From positions 12,664,501 to 12,728,500 of the forward strand of contig NC_090785.1 in NCBI RefSeq assembly GCF_040054535.1: a stretch of 64,000 nt of DNA, read 5' to 3'. Source of the DNA: Antennarius striatus (taxonomy: Eukaryota; Chordata; Actinopteri; Lophiiformes; Antennariidae). The notes below the pieces were generated by a model that was not told where the DNA came from, did not search any database, and saw nothing but the letters and a program-made list of their open reading frames with translations. Below, piece after piece: positions 16,018-39,000 of the stretch. A program made the translations under genes and the position numbers. How positions within the stretch are numbered: position 1 is the stretch's first letter; each line of letters starts with the position of its first letter.

Positions 16018-17560
16018 TTTCTTCTTCTTTTCCTTTCGGCTTTTCCCTTCAGGGGTCGCCACAGTGAATCAATTGCCTCCATCTAACCCTGTCTTCTGCA
16101 TCCTCTTCTCTCACACCAACTACCTTCATGTCCTCTTTCACTACATCCATAAACCTCCTCTTTGGTCTTCCTCTAGGCCTCCTGCCTGGCAGTTCAAAAC
16201 TCAGCATCCTTCTACCAATATATTCACTATCTCTCCTCTGGACATGTCCAAACCATCTCAGTCTGGCCTCTCTGACTTTATCTCCAAAACCTCTAACATG
16301 TGCTGTCCCTCTGATGTACTCTTTCCTGATCCTATCCTTCCTGGTCATTCACAAAGAGAAACTCAGCATCTTCATCTCTGCTACCTCCAGCTCTGTCTCC
16401 TGTCTTTTCCTCAGTGACACTGTCTCTAGACCAAACAACATCGCTGGTCTCACCACGGTTTTGTACACCTTTCCTTTCATTTTAGCTGAAACTCTTCTAT
16501 CACACATCACACCTGACACTTTCCTCCACCCGTTCCATCCTGCCTGTACACGCTTTTTCACCTCTTTTCCACACTCTCCATTGCTCTGGACTGTTGACCC
16601 TAAGTACTTAAGATCCTCCACCTTCTTGATCTCTTCTCCCTGTAACCTCACTCTTCCACTTGGGTCCCTCTCATTCACACACATGTACTCTGTCTTACTG
16701 CGGCTAACTTTCATTCCTCTCCTTTCCAGGACAAACCTCCTCCTCTCTAGCTTCTCCTCCACCTGTTCCCTGCTCTCACTACAGATCACAATGTCATCTG
16801 CAAATATCATAGTCCATGGAGATTCCTGTCTAACCTTGTCTGTCAGCCTGTCCATCACCATAGCAAACAAACAGGGGCTCAGAGCTGATCCCTGATGCAG
16901 TCCCACCTCCACCTTGAACTCCTCTGTCACACCTACACACACCTCACCACTGTCTTACAGTCCTCATACATGTCCTGCATCGTTGTCACATACTTCTCTG
17001 CCACTCCAGACTTCCTCATACAATACCACAGTTCCTCTCTGGGAACCCTGTCATAAGCTTTCTCTAGATCTACAAAAACACAATGCTGCTCCGTTTGGCC
17101 TTCTCTGTTCTTCTCTATCAACATCCTCAAAGCAAATACTGCATTTGTGGTAGTCGTTTTGGCATGAAACCATACTGCTGCTCACAAATGCTCACTTCTG
17201 CCCTTAGTCTAGCTTCCACTACTCTTTCCCATAACTTCATTGTATGGCTCATCAGCTTTATTCCTCTGTAGTTCCCACAACTCTGCACGTCTCCCTTGTT
17301 CTTAAAAATGGGCACCAGCACACTTCTCCTCCATTCCTCAGCCATCTTCTCACTATCTAAGATCCTGTTGAACAACCCAGTCAGAAACTCTACTGCCACC
17401 TCTCCTCGACACTTCCAAACCTCTACAGGTATATCATCAGGACCGACTGCCTTTCCACTCTTCATCCTCTTCAATGCCCTCCTCGCTTTCATCCTGACTA
17501 ATCTTTGCTACATCCTGGTCCACAGCAGTCGCCTCTTCTAGTCTTTGTTCTCTCTCATTT
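16018..17560 (-). mobile_element. 5'-truncated non-LTR retrotransposon (RTE/Expander-like) reverse transcriptase
   Basis: Read on the minus strand, successive pieces in shifted frames give a reverse transcriptase: GKAVGPDDIPVEVWK (about 17440), [17 protein letters not shown] (about 17065), GLHQGSALSPCLFAMVMDRL (about 16890), the catalytic FADDIVI (about 16800), YLGSTVQSNGECGKEVKKR (about 16600), and the C-terminal ARLRWFGHVQRRDSEYIGRR with RWRQLIHCGDP (about 16060). The endonuclease half is missing. The 3' end is AGGGAAAAGCCGAAAGG followed by an A/GAA-rich tail at about 16018-16040. Frame breaks around 16348, 16940 and 17130 show it is inactive. The clade name is from memory and less certain than the RT call. 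Confidence 0.85.
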
Positions 17561-17717
17561 TCCACATTCATCAACTCTTCAAAGTACTCTGTGTACAATA
17601 TTAGTTTTTTTAAATCTTTGATTGAACCATATAAATGGTGTATTTAAATATGGTGTTATATTTTTAGTAAGAGGGGGAGTAGAGTGGAATACATGGGTGC
17701 TTTTTTTGTGGTTAAAA

Positions 17718-17730
17718 AGTTTCACTTTCC
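17718..17730 (-). promoter_or_regulatory. ISRE-like interferon response element
   Basis: AGTTTCACTTTCC on the plus strand, GGAAAGTGAAACT on the minus, matches the GAAANNGAAACT core bound by ISGF3/IRF factors. It lies 67 bp before the chemokine TATA box. A weaker NF-kB-like AAAATTTCCC follows at 17737-17746. Confidence 0.6.
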
Positions 17731-17784
17731 AGTGTCAAAATTTCCCTTGATCACAGGAAGAATGCTGAATGTGTCTGATGACAG

Positions 17785-17792
17785 TATATAAG
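17785..17792 (+). promoter_or_regulatory. TATA box of the CXC chemokine gene
   Basis: TATATAAG, 139 bp before the start codon. Transcription would begin near 17815. Confidence 0.65.
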
Positions 17793-17923
17793 CTTGACCT
17801 CAGTCTCCACACCTCACAGTTCTCAGAGATCACCTCTAAAGCTGAATTTATTACATCTCTTCTCTACAAATAACAACATTTTTTCTAGCACTAGAGTCAT
17901 TTTGATCATAACAGAAGCCAACA

Positions 17924-19155
<1,232 letters not shown>

Positions 19156-19357
19156 TTCCTTGATCAATAAGAAGTTCGGATAAACTACGACTGCAGAAAC
19201 AAAATGACAAATGAATGATTTTTTTTCTATCTACATTCTTTTTTTTCTGTTAAGTGGATATTATGTGCCGGTATTTCTTTTTCATTTCCTTCGGTTTGTT
19301 TTTGTAAATAGATTTTTGAGATACACTTTGTCTGATAAAAATAATTTCATTTTTTAT

Positions 19358-19363
19358 AATAAA
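19358..19363 (+). promoter_or_regulatory. Polyadenylation signal of the chemokine gene
   Basis: AATAAA 203 bp after the stop codon. Confidence 0.55.
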
Positions 19364-19739
19364 ACAAAAATAATTGATATTGAGAAAAGTACTGTGTTGA
19401 TGGTGTTATTGGTTCATGTGGTGGACATCTTGTATTTTGTGCATATTTATACACATGGGGTTTTTTCCAAATATATGGAGATGTCGTTCATTTGAATGGA
19501 CAGATACATTACTTTGTTCTTTGTGCCTAGTAAGCAAGCAAGTAAACAAGTCAAAAATAAACGCAAACACAAATTCAACCAAATTGTCTGATCTGGATCC
19601 AGATCCAGTTCAGTTCAGAATAGCTAGTGATTAGTTCCAGATATTTGACCCAGTTGGAATTCTTAGCTAAGACCTTGTCGACTCTCACTACATTAAACAA
19701 GGCAGCCAGATACTGCAACATCCCGCGATATCATCACAT

Positions 19740-20160
19740 TTTTGTGCCTCTGGCTTCTTGAAAATATTGCTTTCTGTTTTGTGATTATATCTCATCAAGT
19801 TTCAGAGATGTGTACCTAAAAAGGTATAAAAGTGAAAATTTGACCTGACCTAGTTTATTAACGTCAAGGTTGTGATCTAATTTTCATCCCCTTGCCTCCC
19901 TGAATATAATGCCTTTTGTTTTGTTTTATCCGGTTTCTGACATATGTGCAAAAAAATGTACAAAAGTTGAAATTTGACCTTGACCTAGTTACAGTATCTC
20001 AAGGTAAAGGTCATCATCTGATTTTTAGCCCCTTTGCCGCCCGATTAATCTGCTTTTTCTTTCTTCTTTCTATCTGCAACGGTTCTGAAAATATTTAGCG
20101 GACGGACAGACGGACGAACACACAAATACAGTACATCACCACTTCGCGAGATGTAATAAA
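19740..20160 (+). repeat. Diverged tandem repeat, about 145-bp unit, roughly 2.5 copies
   Basis: Unit landmarks recur: TTGCCTCC(C)TGAATAT or its variant, GTTTCTGACATATGTGCAAA or its variant, then AAATTTGACCTTGACCTAG, then AAGGTCATCATCTGATTTT. Copies start near 19745, 19893 and 20033. The array ends in (ACGG)n-like ACGGACAGACGGACG at about 20101-20115. I recall similar dispersed repeats in other fish. Confidence 0.65.
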
Positions 20161-21044
20161 AACAACTCCCCAACATCCTTAAAAAACTGAAGAAACTTCT
20201 ATGATGAGAGGTGACATATCTACAAACTTGTACTACAAGTTCAGTTTCAGCACATGATCTATTAGTCAGATATAGTATCAGGTTTACTCATTAATGCTTA
20301 CTCTATTATTTTAAGATATGAAGGAAACAGGAAAGAGTTGAGCATAGAGTTCAATTAGATTTGGTTTTTCTTCTCTTGTTAGTTTTAGTTTCTCTTCCTT
20401 GTTTCAGGACTGGACTGGAGGCAAAAGGCTTTTCCGGTCCAGAGAGAGAAGTTGTATAACCCGTGGCTGCGTCCAGCAGGGTGAGGTGTGGATAACAGGG
20501 ATTTTGAAGTGATTAAACAGATATCTTAAACAATAGTTTTCTGTTCCTAAGCTGATATCGTTGATGTCCCATGAAGACAGTACTCCATTGTGGTTCAGCA
20601 TTGCCAAGGCAATTAATATGACGTGATTGTTCCGACTCAGATATCCTTTGATTTGTAGCACTGTTTCCTCACACAGTACCATCTGGGTCATAAAAACATA
20701 GAGATGGTGAAAACACAAATACTAATAAATTATTACTCATTAAAACACAACCTCCTTGGTAGATGTAAAAAAAATATACAAGATTCACTGTGTGTTTATA
20801 ATATAAAATAACCAAACAGGGGCCTGAGTTCACTTAGCAGAATTAAGAGGAAGGCAATTTTTAATCAAGGAAGAATTCAGTAAGAGGAAGCATATGAACT
20901 ACAATAAAAACTGTTTTATTCCACTGACAAATCTGATCTTTTACATTTCAAAACCTGTAAAGTCAGACCAAAACTATTCATCTAATTTTGTTTTTATAAC
21001 ATGCTCTAACATCGTGTCTGTGTGTTTCACATGTAAATCACCCT
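20161..21044. other. Intergenic, no gene recognised
   Basis: One 104-codon minus-strand open frame (20404-20718) ends in a plausible protein-like sequence but matches no family I know; see findings. Confidence 0.4.
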
Positions 21045-21246
21045 GTTGAGCCGCATTTTGTAATAACGGTGCATTTTGTAATAAATAGTCCAAAATGTAA
21101 TAATTTTTTCATTTCATTTTTTAATAAAGCCACATTTTGTAATAAAGTACCGCATTTTGTAATAAATTTTGCCGCATTATGTAATAACTTATGATATTTT
21201 CGACTTTTATTACAAAATGCACCGTTATTACTAAATGCAGCTCAAC
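21045..21246. mobile_element. Palindromic MITE made of repeated GCATTTTGTAATAA units
   Basis: The element begins GTTGAGCCGCATTTTGTAAT and ends with its near reverse complement, finishing GCTCAAC at 21246. The inverted arms are about 40 bp. Inside, GCATTTTGTAATAA or a close variant recurs about six times forward and twice reversed at the right end. CACCCT flanks both ends within two bases, a possible target-site duplication. Confidence 0.7.
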
Positions 21247-21994
21247 ACACCCTTAGCCCGCAAGTGGCCATGTTTTTTGTGGGAGTTAATTAATCTATAA
21301 GGAGATAATCTGTGCAATTTTAAAACACCTAGTCTGTGTGTTAAAAGAAATGTAAAAAATCCTTTAGTTTTGGCAAAATGTCAAATTACTTAATATATGA
21401 TTCATATTTTTTTGCACTATATATATGTAAACGTTTAAGTGTTCTCTGTCTCATAGAGATGGGTGATCACAGCAGTTTCTGTGCTGATATAATAAAAATA
21501 ACATAAATTGCAATTTAAAAATAACAATATAAAATTTAGACCAGCTAAAGGTGATGCACTGGGTAAAGATCAGCTGCAGATGTTCAGTCACAGTGCAGAT
21601 CTTCTGTGGTGACTTAAGAAAGAAAACAATAAATATGACTCATATCAGTTTTTATCGATGTTCAAATGGGACATTTTCTCAGCATCCACAGTGGAGCCAT
21701 TCTTATTGGTCTAGAAAGACACATTGCTCACAATTCTGATTTCTAACATAATGATGACATCACGTTGAAGCTCTGACACAGAATGACAGAACCTTTGTAC
21801 AGCTGTATTTTATTTATTAAGCTGTTCTTTTATTCACATCTCTCATTTTATCAGTTTTATGTCCTTGTTATCAGAGTCTAAACTCAAGACTCAAGGCTGT
21901 TTATTTGCCACATGGATGCCTGTACAGGTCAGTCGCGGGCCTTCAGGGCCAGCAAAGCCTTCTCTGCTGGCCTAAAACATACTCAGTAAGAAAC

Positions 21995-22356
21995 CTAATT
22001 CATTCATTCATTTTCCAACCCGCTTAATCCGCTAACGCAGGTCGCGGGGTAGCCAGTGCCTATCCTGGCAGTCTCAGGGCATGAGGCGGGGGACACTCCG
22101 GGCACGACGCCAGTGTACCGCGGAGCCACACAGAAACAAACAATCATTCATTCACACACTCACTCCTATGGTCAATTTGGGACCGGCCAATCAACCTGAA
22201 GCGCATGCTTTTGGAGGTGGGAGGAAGCCGGAGAACCCGGAGAGAACCCACGCAGACACGGGGAGAGCATGCGAACTCCGCACAGAGCGGGACTCGAACC
22301 CGGGTCCGCCGTGTTGTGAGGCAGCAGCGCTAACCACTGCGCCACCGTGCCGCCCC
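21995..22356 (-). mobile_element. tRNA-like SINE, copy B, with 10-bp target-site duplication
   Basis: Full-length minus-strand copy: head near 22356 (GGGGCGGCACGGTGGCGCAG on the minus strand), B-box GGTTCGAGTCC about 22291-22301, and a 3' tail of (GAAT)n-like sequence at about 21999-22012. AGTAAGAAAC occurs at 21985-21994 and 22357-22366, immediately flanking it. Confidence 0.85.
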
Positions 22357-22794
22357 AGTAAGAAACACTTATTCATAAATATTTTTAAATAAAATTGTAA
22401 TATTATTTATTTTTTATAAAAAAAAGGTTTTTCCATTTAAAAAGTTGGATAACACTTTTTATCCATTCATATTTCAGCTACATAACGTTTTCAGGTTCCA
22501 TGAAATCTGCCAGACCTTCAGAATCTAAAGTGATGGTTCTGCCTGCTGTATGAATAGACGCAGCCTGTTCAGTGTACAGCGTTGGACCAATCAGCTCGCA
22601 GACTTGCAAACCTCAGGCCCTTCATGCTGGTCCTGTTTAGAAGCCTTCTAGGACGCTGACACCTACTGGTGCAAAGGAGTCATTGCAGGGCAGTGGTGGA
22701 CAGCGTTGCTAAACCTATCTTGCTACCTGAAACCTAACTGCTAGCTTAGGTTTCATTTGTCATTCTGCGAACCTAAAGCAGGACATTCGCCGCT

Positions 22795-23320
22795 ACCCAC
22801 GATGGCTGAAGGAGGAGAGGAGGTAGATCTGGTCATATATTAGAACATCACGACGAGTTTGATGTGGACACTTTTGTAGTTTCTGGAGAGGAATTCAAAA
22901 CACGTCTGGAGGATTTTTAATTTTTCTTTTTTGCTCAACACATTCAATGGGATTTTTGAACATGCTGATTGTGCTTTTTGCAATACTACAGACAAAAGCG
23001 TTGGATATACAATTCTGCTTGACAAAGGTGAACGAGTTTTGGCAGTCAGTTGAGCAAGCAAAGAGAAAATTCAATAACATATATGAAGAAACTGCGCGTC
23101 TCAGGTGTTCCAGCTGTGCGCAGAGGCCGGGGCGCAATGCAAGAAGATCTGAGCGCACACTACCAAAAACTCCACAACAGCATTCATGAGATTTGTTCCA
23201 GATACGGAATCGATTTCAGGACCATAACATGTTGTATGAACAAATATGACGTCACTGAACGCCTATGGTTGAAATGCACAGCCCGCCGCTGGTACTGGTA
23301 CAGCAGCAGTTAAATGACAG
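22795..23320 (+). mobile_element. hAT-like transposase remnant
   Basis: Two overlapping frames resemble the inner part of hAT/ZMYM-type transposase-like proteins: LDIQFCLTKVNEFWQSVEQA (about 23003) followed by RKFNNIYEE, then, after a frame change, LRVSGVPAVRRGRGAMQEDL (about 23095) and HYQKLHNSIHEICSRYGIDF. No catalytic triad or terminal repeats were seen. Assignment is from family memory and is tentative. Confidence 0.45.
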
Positions 23321-23689
23321 TCTATTGATCTGTCCCCTACTGTCATCACCTAATCACACTCATGATTTTTTTTTTTTTTACTTAAACAAAATCGTTGGGC
23401 ATTTGTTTCTAATTTATTTCAATTCATAATAATTAATTACAATAATTTATTGGACTCGTCCTTAAAACTTAGTAAACCCATGCCCATCAGAGACGATGAA
23501 GCTGTCACTGGTGTCAAACAGGAAGGTCCCACACACACACAACAGTATCACTTTATATACTCTTATCCTATTTTAATTCTAAACTCTCTTTTATTTTTAA
23601 AAAAAAATCTCTGTGACATTTTTACGCACTTTCTATAACATCTAATATCACCCAACCAATTTAATGCTGAACTATGCCATTTGAATGAC

Positions 23690-23930
23690 GTCCTGTTCCC
23701 ACTGTGTCAGAATGCTGTGCTGTTCCGCAGGATTCTGTCGCTCTCCGTTCGCGGGGAGGCGCGTTTCCCGTCACTGTGGACTGTCACAGTCTGCTCCGAC
23801 ACTGTTTACACGTCCAAAAGTCATGGATCGTCCAACAGGTGAACAAACACACGGTAAACAGGTCGGCGGTGCTGTGCGTCTCTGCGACGACTGAAATCAT
23901 CCCCGCGGGTGGATTAAATCCCGAGACGAG
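23690..23930 (+). other. kiaa1191: Probable promoter and non-coding first exon of the p33MONOX gene
   Basis: A local CpG-rich patch (GTTCGCGGGGAGGCGCG and CCCGCGGG) in AT-rich surroundings. It ends in GAGACGAG|GTAAGA at 23930/23931, a strong donor. The next exon probably starts at 24543 after the acceptor TTGCTTTACAG. Confidence 0.5.
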
Positions 23931-24676
23931 GTAAGAGGAAATATAACCAGTAACTTCCACAGCGCACTATCATGAGAATATAGAGGGAAAAAATGCGATG
24001 ACATCTAATGCATAAAGAAAGCATAGATTGACAACCTTGATTTTTGTTTGGTTACTTGTGTTATGTGTATTTCCAGTATTTTCTCATGAAGTGCTTGGAT
24101 TAAATAATGCTGATACGACCCATCCGCCTATGGCGTGACTTTAGTTCCTGATTTTGCAAGTCACTGTATCTGGCGCGCCACAGGAACAACAGATAGATGT
24201 CAGCTGTTTGGATGGTATCTCACCATACTAACGCCAGTGATCCGAATCTGCTAGATCCGACCAGGGATAGAGTTTAGATTCCAGTCTGACTGAACTTCAC
24301 ACATTCAAGTGAGAAGGACCAGGTGGAAGCAGAACAGAACAGACACAGGCTGCATCTCACAGTCTGCCTGTTTTTCTGTGGCAGGACTGAGGACAGTTCT
24401 GACAGACAGTGATGTGGGTGACTGGTCTGTAACCAGACGCTCTGGTTCTATTTGGAGCATATCAGACACAGGACACTGAGTACAGACGACTGTAAACACA
24501 AATGTCAGATGGATTATTTTCTTGCATGTTGTTGCTTTACAGGTGTTTCTGATGTGCCTCAGTATCTGTCTAATAACCTAGTAACACTTTGTCATTCAGA
24601 TTTGGAGGCAAAAGCAGAGAGATTACCACCATACCACCTTGTCTACTGTGGTCAACCTTGCTGATTCACTGTCAAA

Positions 24677-34478
<9,802 letters not shown>

Positions 34479-34707
34479 AGCACAATATTTAGGTTTTTTT
34501 ATTTATTGCTCTGGTCCGTCAAATTTCTCAATTGTTTTCTGGCCTTCTTGTGTGCTCTTCATCTCCATGGAAATCACTGAAGTTGGAAATATTGACCACC
34601 ACCTTGGTATGAGCTCACTCTGACCCGACCTAGTGGATATACATAGACATCTGCCAGTTTCTGTTAATGTTCATCATTCTCTGCATATATATTCAGTCAT
34701 TGTTGCA

Positions 34708-34713
34708 AATAAA
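34708..34713 (+). promoter_or_regulatory. Polyadenylation signal of the p33MONOX gene
   Basis: AATAAA 230 bp after the stop codon. Confidence 0.55.
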
Positions 34714-35479
34714 AAAATATATTAAATAATTTAAGTTGCTATTCCTGAATAGTGCACTGTTAGGTTAATAATATTCTGCCATGTAAGGGGTACATTTGGT
34801 ACGAGACGGAACTTGTTAGAATATAGTGCCAGTCCCTTCCTTTCTTTATTTTCTTCAGGGTTGGTTTATTCTCGATAGAGTTTATCCAGCCATTCCAATT
34901 CCTCATGTTCCTTTGTCACATTTCTATTACAAATTTCTTTTTATTCCTAACAATCTCACAGATCTATAGTTGTGTCCTGTTTTTACTGATGGCATGCTAT
35001 GTACTATGGCTGATATTATGACTGAACTTATTATATTTGCTTTCTTCCCATCCAAGCTCAGCTTTTTATTATCTTGTGTTCAAGATCACCGTTTTTGACC
35101 AGGAGTGCTGCTTGTTTTGTAAGTAATATTTCTATTCAGGTTTTACAAGTTTGTTCATTTAAATAGTTTGTTGACTTAAGATCTTAGGGTTGATCACAAT
35201 TTTTAGTATGTAAAAAAAAAAAATCAAGGTATTGGTGTACATCATTTAAAATTTTTCATGGAACATGATTTCTGCTGTTTCTTTGGAAAAGTTGATGAAT
35301 TATACTAATCAAGTACTTGCACAAGGGAGCTCATTTCCCTCATATCTGTAAATAAATATACTAACAAGCAGTATTCTTTTATGGGTCACTTCTTCATGTA
35401 AGCATCTAAAAACGTAAGGCTGTAGACTCTGAACAAAGTTTTTATTAACTTAAACTCTGCATTTACCTGGGAAATAAGA

Positions 35480-35760
35480 CCAGAAGTGCTGAGGAAATAT
35501 CTGCATGTCCCCCAGATGATCTTAGCTTCTATGCAACTCATTCTGAACATCAGCAAAATCAAGGACCTAATGTTGGATTACGGAAAGACTCTTAGAAGAC
35601 CCTCCCACAAACTACCCACACACACACTTACACCCCTCAGTGGAACCACAGTGGAGAGAGTCAGCAGCTTCACGTTCCTTGAGGACCTGACTTGGACTCA
35701 CCACCAAGCCTCCATCAGAGCAAAATCCAAATAATATTTCTTCCTCTGCCACATTCAGAT
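35480..35760 (+). mobile_element. LINE reverse-transcriptase fragment (L2/Rex1-type)
   Basis: Encodes KIKDLMLDYGKTLRRPSHKL then TTVERVSSFTFLEDLTWTHH, matching the KT.EM..D.R ... VERV.SFKFLG.....LTW..H segment downstream of the RT catalytic core in several teleost LINEs. Both ends are truncated, and some residues between FLG and DLTW are deleted. Confidence 0.7.
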
Positions 35761-35924
35761 GCTCAGGGATCCACGTCAACTTCTACAGGTGAACCATAAA
35801 ATATATTGACTGGTTGTGTCACCTTATGCATTATTTAGAGATAAATTCAGTTTTGAATTTTCTTTAGAATGTCACAGACATTTCATTATGTATTTGCATT
35901 CAGTTTTGATGATTAGACTTAACT

Positions 35925-36030
35925 CCGTGGTGCACTGGTGTCGTGCCTGGAGTTCCCCCCGCCTCACGCCCTTAGTCAACTGAGGTAGACTCCAGGTCCT
36001 TTACAGTGAATGAAGCGCTAAGAAGATGAT
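35925..36030 (+). mobile_element. SINE 3' fragment
   Basis: GGTGCACTGGTGTCGTGCC then GGAGTTCCCCCCGCCTCACG matches the 3' half of the tRNA-like SINE copies in this window, followed by a degraded AGACTCCAGGTCCTTTAC tail. Confidence 0.55.
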
Positions 36031-39000
36031 TAGGCTTAACTGCTTTTGAAGACATGAAATCCTAAATCGAAAGCATTTTTTTCATTCTTTATGTTGTCTT
36101 TGTACATTTTGTGCCATGCATCACAATAACGTATTTTTATATATAGTTTTAATTGCATCAAAAAATTTCTTATATTACCAAACTGAATTTTCCATGTCAT
36201 CAAGTTAAATGTGACGTTAAGGTAATTTTATGTTATTTATCCCTCAGTTGCAGTCTTTGGCCAGAAGGGAGAGCAATAGAGTCAATATGAAGTTGAGTTA
36301 TGCTCAAAAGCTTGAATTTTTACAGTTTTCAGTTTGTGTTATGTAACTTGAATCCTTATCAAAGATTAGAATAAAATACAGGTTTGACTGTATTGAAAAC
36401 AACTGATGTGTGAAATGTGTATGCTGTAAATTTTCCAAAATTAAAACTGAAAGGTCATCGAACAAACGTTAATTCTTCTCCACAGACATGAAGGATAAAG
36501 TTTGATTTACTGTTGAAGTAAATAGTCTATCATACTATTTACTTACCGTTAGTCTGTCCTGTCTCGTCCTGACGTCAAAGTGATTGTAGTCATTGTAGCA
36601 TCAATTACATTGTTAATAAGAACACATGATAACAATATTGTTAAATACACAGGTAACTCTATGTATAAGCAAACATCCAGGTCATTAAAACTTGAAGCAA
36701 CAGGTAGACACAGTACAGGGCAGAGTCCCTCCCACATAGACTCGGCCTTGAACTGGATTGATTTACAGCTCTAAGCATTTATTGTCCGGCGCTCAATTAA
36801 CTGTGTGTGAGAGTCAGCAGCAGTGTGTGTGCGCGTGCTGGATTTACTGCAGGGCTTGCCTGTTTATTTTACCGCTTCCAGAACTATTCCAGGATGCACA
36901 TACAGATGATTCATATTGGACACTGAGCTTTTGTTTTCATGCTGTTGACAGAAATCCATGAATGTTTCCAAAGATTTGGGTTTCAAACAAAAGAAGATTT
37001 CAGCTTGAGGCTAAAAGCATCGCTTTCTGTCTGATCAACATCGAACTTTGACATTGATTTCTCAGAAATGAGCTGGAGTTCCTCAAGAGAGCACTTTATT
37101 TAATTACAGGCCACTGAGTGTCCGCATCTGGTTTTCAGGTAGTGCCACAGGAGCAAAGTTAAAAACAAATGAAAAAATTCAAGTGCAGACAAGAGCTTTC
37201 AGTCAAACGCTGGAGGTGGAGGTGAAAGGGAGAAAATAAAGTTTGTGAATGAAATGAAGAAATTTGGTGAAAAGAATTTCATAAAAGTGTAAACACAGAT
37301 GGACAATATTACCTAACCATATTTCTGTTTGATCAAAAACAAATAAATAAATACAGAAGTCATGGCATAGAAACAACAAGGCACTCAAACAAAAACTCAT
37401 CCGTGGTTGTAAAGCAAAGCCAAAAAAATGGGTGGAGGTGCCTGAAGGAAAGAAATGGAGAAATAGAAAAGGGTGGAGTGCCCCAGCAGCCGTGACATAA
37501 TACAGATGTCCTTCCTCCCTCTCTCTCTCTGTCTCTTTAGCCCCCGCCTTTAAGGGTCCCCACCCCCACATCTGCTCTGATCCTTTGCAAATCATTTAGC
37601 TCATTCACCGAGGTGTGGCAGCAAGTTTCATCCTGCCAAAGTGACCACGCACCATAACAAACACCAGAAACTCATCTATAATGAGGCACAGCAACCTCGT
37701 TTGTCCGTTGCGAAAGATTCGTCTGGCCAAAATTCTTCCCTAACAACCACAAAGTAGTAACTTTCCATCCTTCTTTTATATTTTTTTTCCTCACATCCCT
37801 ATGACTTATCTCAGACTTCCCAGTCTGGTTTGCGCTATCATGGTCTCGACACTGAAATACAACACAATGCTAGCGCCAGTTTAAAGTGCTGCATTTTTAT
37901 AAAGATCAGCCTGTTCCACCAAGGATTGTGCGTTTTAGTGATACCGTCTAATTGTGCTCCATAGTAAGGTCATCCTTGAGGAACATGGTGTGACCTTTCA
38001 TCTACTCATACTGGTGGGAGAGCACTCAATGTCAGAATGACCCCAGCAATATAATGACAAATACTCTCAGCACTTAATGAGGGCAAAAATCTGAGTGCAA
38101 AATCAACACAGTGGGGGTGATGAATTCTTTTAAAAGTGCTAGTGATGCAAACTATGCATTTCTTTTGTGTTTGCTACCTCATCTGTGTACGATGTATTAC
38201 TCTGAAGAAAACTAATTTGTTTGGTTGCTCTCAAGGAAGCTGCTTTGCTCAGATAATAATCTGCCAGAGAGAAAAGACTTAAATGCTGGAGTTGAACTTC
38301 ATTCATAGCTCTATATGCAACATTTTCTGGTTTCTCCATGACCAATGTGGAGATACTCTGGTTATTTCCACAATTACACAAACAACCGGAGATAAAACTT
38401 GAAAAGGGATTTTAAGGGGGTCCTTTTGGATATTTGCTGCTGGGTGGGACTCCCAGTGTCATAAGCAACGTCATCCGACTCCAGAACCACATCTGGGTCT
38501 GATTCATTGTGAGCTGGCCTAGAGGTGAACCCACTGATCTGAGAGGAACCTGAGCGGAGTTGATGGCTGTCTTCAGGTACTGTATCCTGTGAAAGCGTGC
38601 ATCAACGCGCTCACTGCCAGCGCAGGGTATAGGGTTACAGTACTGCAGCTATTATCGCAGATGTAGGTCACACACACACAAATTGAATCAGTGTGTTATG
38701 TTATGCAATAACAACGTCATGTACATCATAAATTGTGAAGACATGGTCTTCATTATGAGTAAGTCCATGTTCTTGAGCAGATAGGGAGATAATCCCTGTA
38801 AAAGAATCAAAATAGGAGTAAATATCTCGTCACTTCACTGACAGCCGTCCCTCTTCTTACCTGTTTTCAATTTCATGCTTGAAGACTAAGAAAATAGAGG
38901 TGATAAAGAAGGAGCAGAAGTGTTCTGCTAACAGTTGGCTATGCCTCCATCATCTCTTGGCCACACATTCCTTGAGCCTCAAAGCTTGAGGAATAATGAT

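Noticed and set aside
16064-17541. Plus-strand open frames of up to 255 codons
   Set aside because: They are antisense to the LINE reverse transcriptase, which reads on the minus strand with conserved motifs.
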